NCBI GenBank assembly: GCA_020348925.1 | Contig: CP070758.1 | Span: 1,245,840-1,251,216 of the forward strand | Length of the DNA: 5,377 bases | Origin: Gemmatimonadota bacterium | GTDB lineage: Bacteria; JBHIER01; G020348925 | Direction: 5' to 3' | Shown here: positions 4,574 through 5,377 of the stretch, piece after piece | How positions within the stretch are numbered: position 1 is the stretch's first letter | Layout: each line of letters begins with the position of its first letter | The notes under the pieces: model-generated | What the model was told of the DNA's origin: nothing | The model's input: the letters and a program-made list of their open reading frames with translations, nothing else | Databases searched by the model: none | Program-made: the position numbers and the translations under genes

Positions 4574-4673
4574 GCATTATCGTTGGAGCCAACTTGCCAA
4601 GACCGGGTAAGTCGGTAAAGGGAGGGCTGAGGGTTCTTCCCTGAAGCTGAATGGGGTGGCCGAAGAGAGGTCG
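4574..4673 (+). ncRNA. Candidate structured RNA (run of four hairpins)
   Basis: Directly after the promoter, four stems follow in order: gttg/caac (4582-4593); ttgcc-aa-gac/gtc-ggtaa (4594-4618) around cgggtaa; ggct-g-aggg/ccct-ga-agct (4625-4648); and tggcc/ggtcg (4657-4673). I do not recognise a known riboswitch, 6S, tmRNA, SRP or RNase P signature. No covariation can be assessed from one sequence, so this is a hypothesis. Confidence 0.35.
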
Positions 4674-4841
4674 CATGATAATGAGAGGGCGCGGTTCGTT
4701 TAAATTTTCAGTTTGCCCCATAACAGATGCAGAGATAAGAACAGTTTTACGCATTCCAAAACCCATAGTCATGGAAAGGGCTGTCTGAGATTCATGGGTA
4801 TGGGCTAAACATACTTGAGCGGGGGATGGTGGGTGAGCGTT

Positions 4842-4869
4842 TTGTCAGGATATATTAAAATAATATAAT
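4842..4869 (+). promoter_or_regulatory. Second sigma70-type promoter
   Basis: TTGTCA (4842-4847), a 16-bp AT-rich spacer and a perfect TATAAT (4864-4869). It points toward the gene at 5255 and would give a leader of about 380 nt. The region 4870-5117 between it and the first leader hairpin holds no convincing gene. Confidence 0.6.
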
Positions 4870-5117
4870 GAAAGGAGGGGGATTCTGCCGCTTTCTTGAT
4901 AATTCAACCCGTTTTATGATGTGACATGGGTGGAACATTTCCGTTGAGAATGATTCCGCATGTTTCTCGTGAGTCAGCTTCAAACAATTGAATGAAGGAA
5001 CACACATACTTTTCATGTTTCAGAGAACAATCGAAAGGGGGGATGTATCAAAGGGGCACGAATATATGAGATACCGTGTGAAAGAGAGTACGAGGGAGTA
5101 TGTTCAATTAAAGAAAA

Positions 5118-5162
5118 GCCCGTGGGTGAAGGAGGTGATGACATCACACATATGTCACGGGC
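5118..5162 (+). promoter_or_regulatory. Leader hairpin enclosing a 13-bp palindrome
   Basis: gcccgtg (5118-5124) pairs perfectly with cacgggc (5156-5162). Inside lies gtgatg-a-catcac (5135-5147), a symmetric site of the kind bound by dimeric regulators. The stem could act as an RNA switch in the leader of the gene at 5255, or the palindrome as a DNA operator. The sequence cannot distinguish these. Confidence 0.4.
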
Positions 5163-5197
5163 GAAGGCATTCAGGCTGTAGTTTTTTGGGCTAAGGG

Positions 5198-5224
5198 GGG
5201 TGTTTTTTGGAGAGAAAAACATCC
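5198..5224 (+). promoter_or_regulatory. Hairpin just upstream of the ribosome binding site
   Basis: ggtgttttt (5199-5207) pairs with aaaaacatc (5215-5223), including one G-T pair, plus an outer G-C at 5198/5224. The loop is tggagag. It ends 16 bp before the Shine-Dalgarno sequence at 5241, and may stabilise the mRNA or affect translation. Confidence 0.45.
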
Positions 5225-5254
5225 TGAACTGAACTATAGCAGGAGGAAGAATCA

Positions 5255-5377
5255 ATGAGGAAATTAGTCACACTGACATTGACACTTTTTGCTGTTTCGT
5301 TTCTTGTGGCGGGCATGGTTTCAGCGGGCAAGATCGAGGTCTTGAAGCCGACGCTGGAGGCAGATTTGTCGGAAGAT
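5255..5377 (+). CDS. N-terminus of an exported protein of unknown function (3' partial)
   Basis: ATG at 5255 is preceded by aggagg (5241-5246) with eight-base spacing, an excellent translation start. Forty-one codons are visible before the window ends. Residues 1-24 form a clear Sec signal peptide: MRK, then a hydrophobic TLTLFAVSFLVAGM core, then VSA before the predicted cleavage site. The mature start is GKIEVLKPTLEADLSED, which I do not recognise. There is no cysteine at the cleavage site, so it is not a lipoprotein. The long upstream region has two promoters and two stems that may control it. Confidence 0.88.
   Translation, partial: MRKLVTLTLTLFAVSFLVAGMVSAGKIEVLKPTLEADLSED

Noticed and set aside
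4574-4673. Known riboswitch or housekeeping RNA (c-di-GMP, cobalamin, SAM, TPP, 6S, tmRNA, SRP)
   Set aside because: None of the conserved core sequences of these classes could be found, so the segment is reported only as an unassigned candidate.
4476-4772. Minus-strand 98-codon open frame beginning MTMGFGMRK
   Set aside because: No Shine-Dalgarno sequence precedes it. It runs antisense across a strong promoter and AT-rich palindromes, and the peptide resembles no family I know.
4988-5194. Plus-strand 68-codon open frame with TTG start
   Set aside because: No ribosome binding site precedes the TTG, the composition is not protein-like, and it covers the leader hairpin at 5118-5162. A short ATG frame at 5138 has aggagg only two bases before it, too close for normal initiation.

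Overview
The window looks like accessory, repeat-rich DNA from a Gram-negative bacterium. The strongest lineage clue is a secreted beta-propeller protein that ends in a FlgD-like / type IX secretion (T9SS) type A-like tail (YPNPF near its start, G-V-Y-x-Y-R and T-K-R-M-V-L-M at its end). A second, partial gene carries the same tail at the left edge. Such tails are common in the Fibrobacteres-Chlorobi-Bacteroidetes group and in uncultured relatives (Zixibacteria, Eisenbacteria, Latescibacteria, WOR-3 and similar). This placement is inferred from protein style only; no phylogenetic marker is present.

Layout from left to right. (1) Positions 1-72 are the last 23 codons of a secreted protein, followed by a small GC-rich hairpin and a textbook intrinsic terminator at 195-227. 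(2) Positions 241-1818 form a REP-associated tyrosine transposase (RAYT) locus. A 317-aa HUH transposase with a DnaA domain IV-like C-terminus is encoded on the minus strand (577-1530). It is flanked by copies of one 25-bp core, inverted relative to each other on the two sides: two perfect 71-bp tandem units on the left and an array of 34-43-bp units on the right. The 465-522 stretch beside the transposase holds interleaved inverted repeats. (3) Positions 1819-2176 are non-coding, with a copy of a dispersed intergenic repeat and a scrambled REP fragment. (4) Positions 2177-4051 encode a 624-aa exported protein: signal peptide, seven FG-GAP/integrin-type propeller blades, then the secretion tail. 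The tail is interrupted by a 105-bp in-frame insertion bounded by an 8-bp direct repeat. (5) Positions 4052-5254 (about 1.2 kb) show no convincing gene. They hold a hairpin resembling the one after the first gene, a dispersed repeat, a tandem 55-bp degenerate array, two good sigma70-type promoters, a run of hairpins that could be a structured RNA, and a leader with two stems. (6) Positions 5255-5377 begin another exported protein, cut by the window edge.

The genes do not form a pathway. Three independent genes encode exported proteins, and the spaces between them have been colonised by at least two short repeat families and one RAYT locus. The most unusual items are the in-frame insertion inside the secretion tail, the RAYT with its inverted repeat arrays, and the promoter-plus-hairpins segment at 4539-4673.
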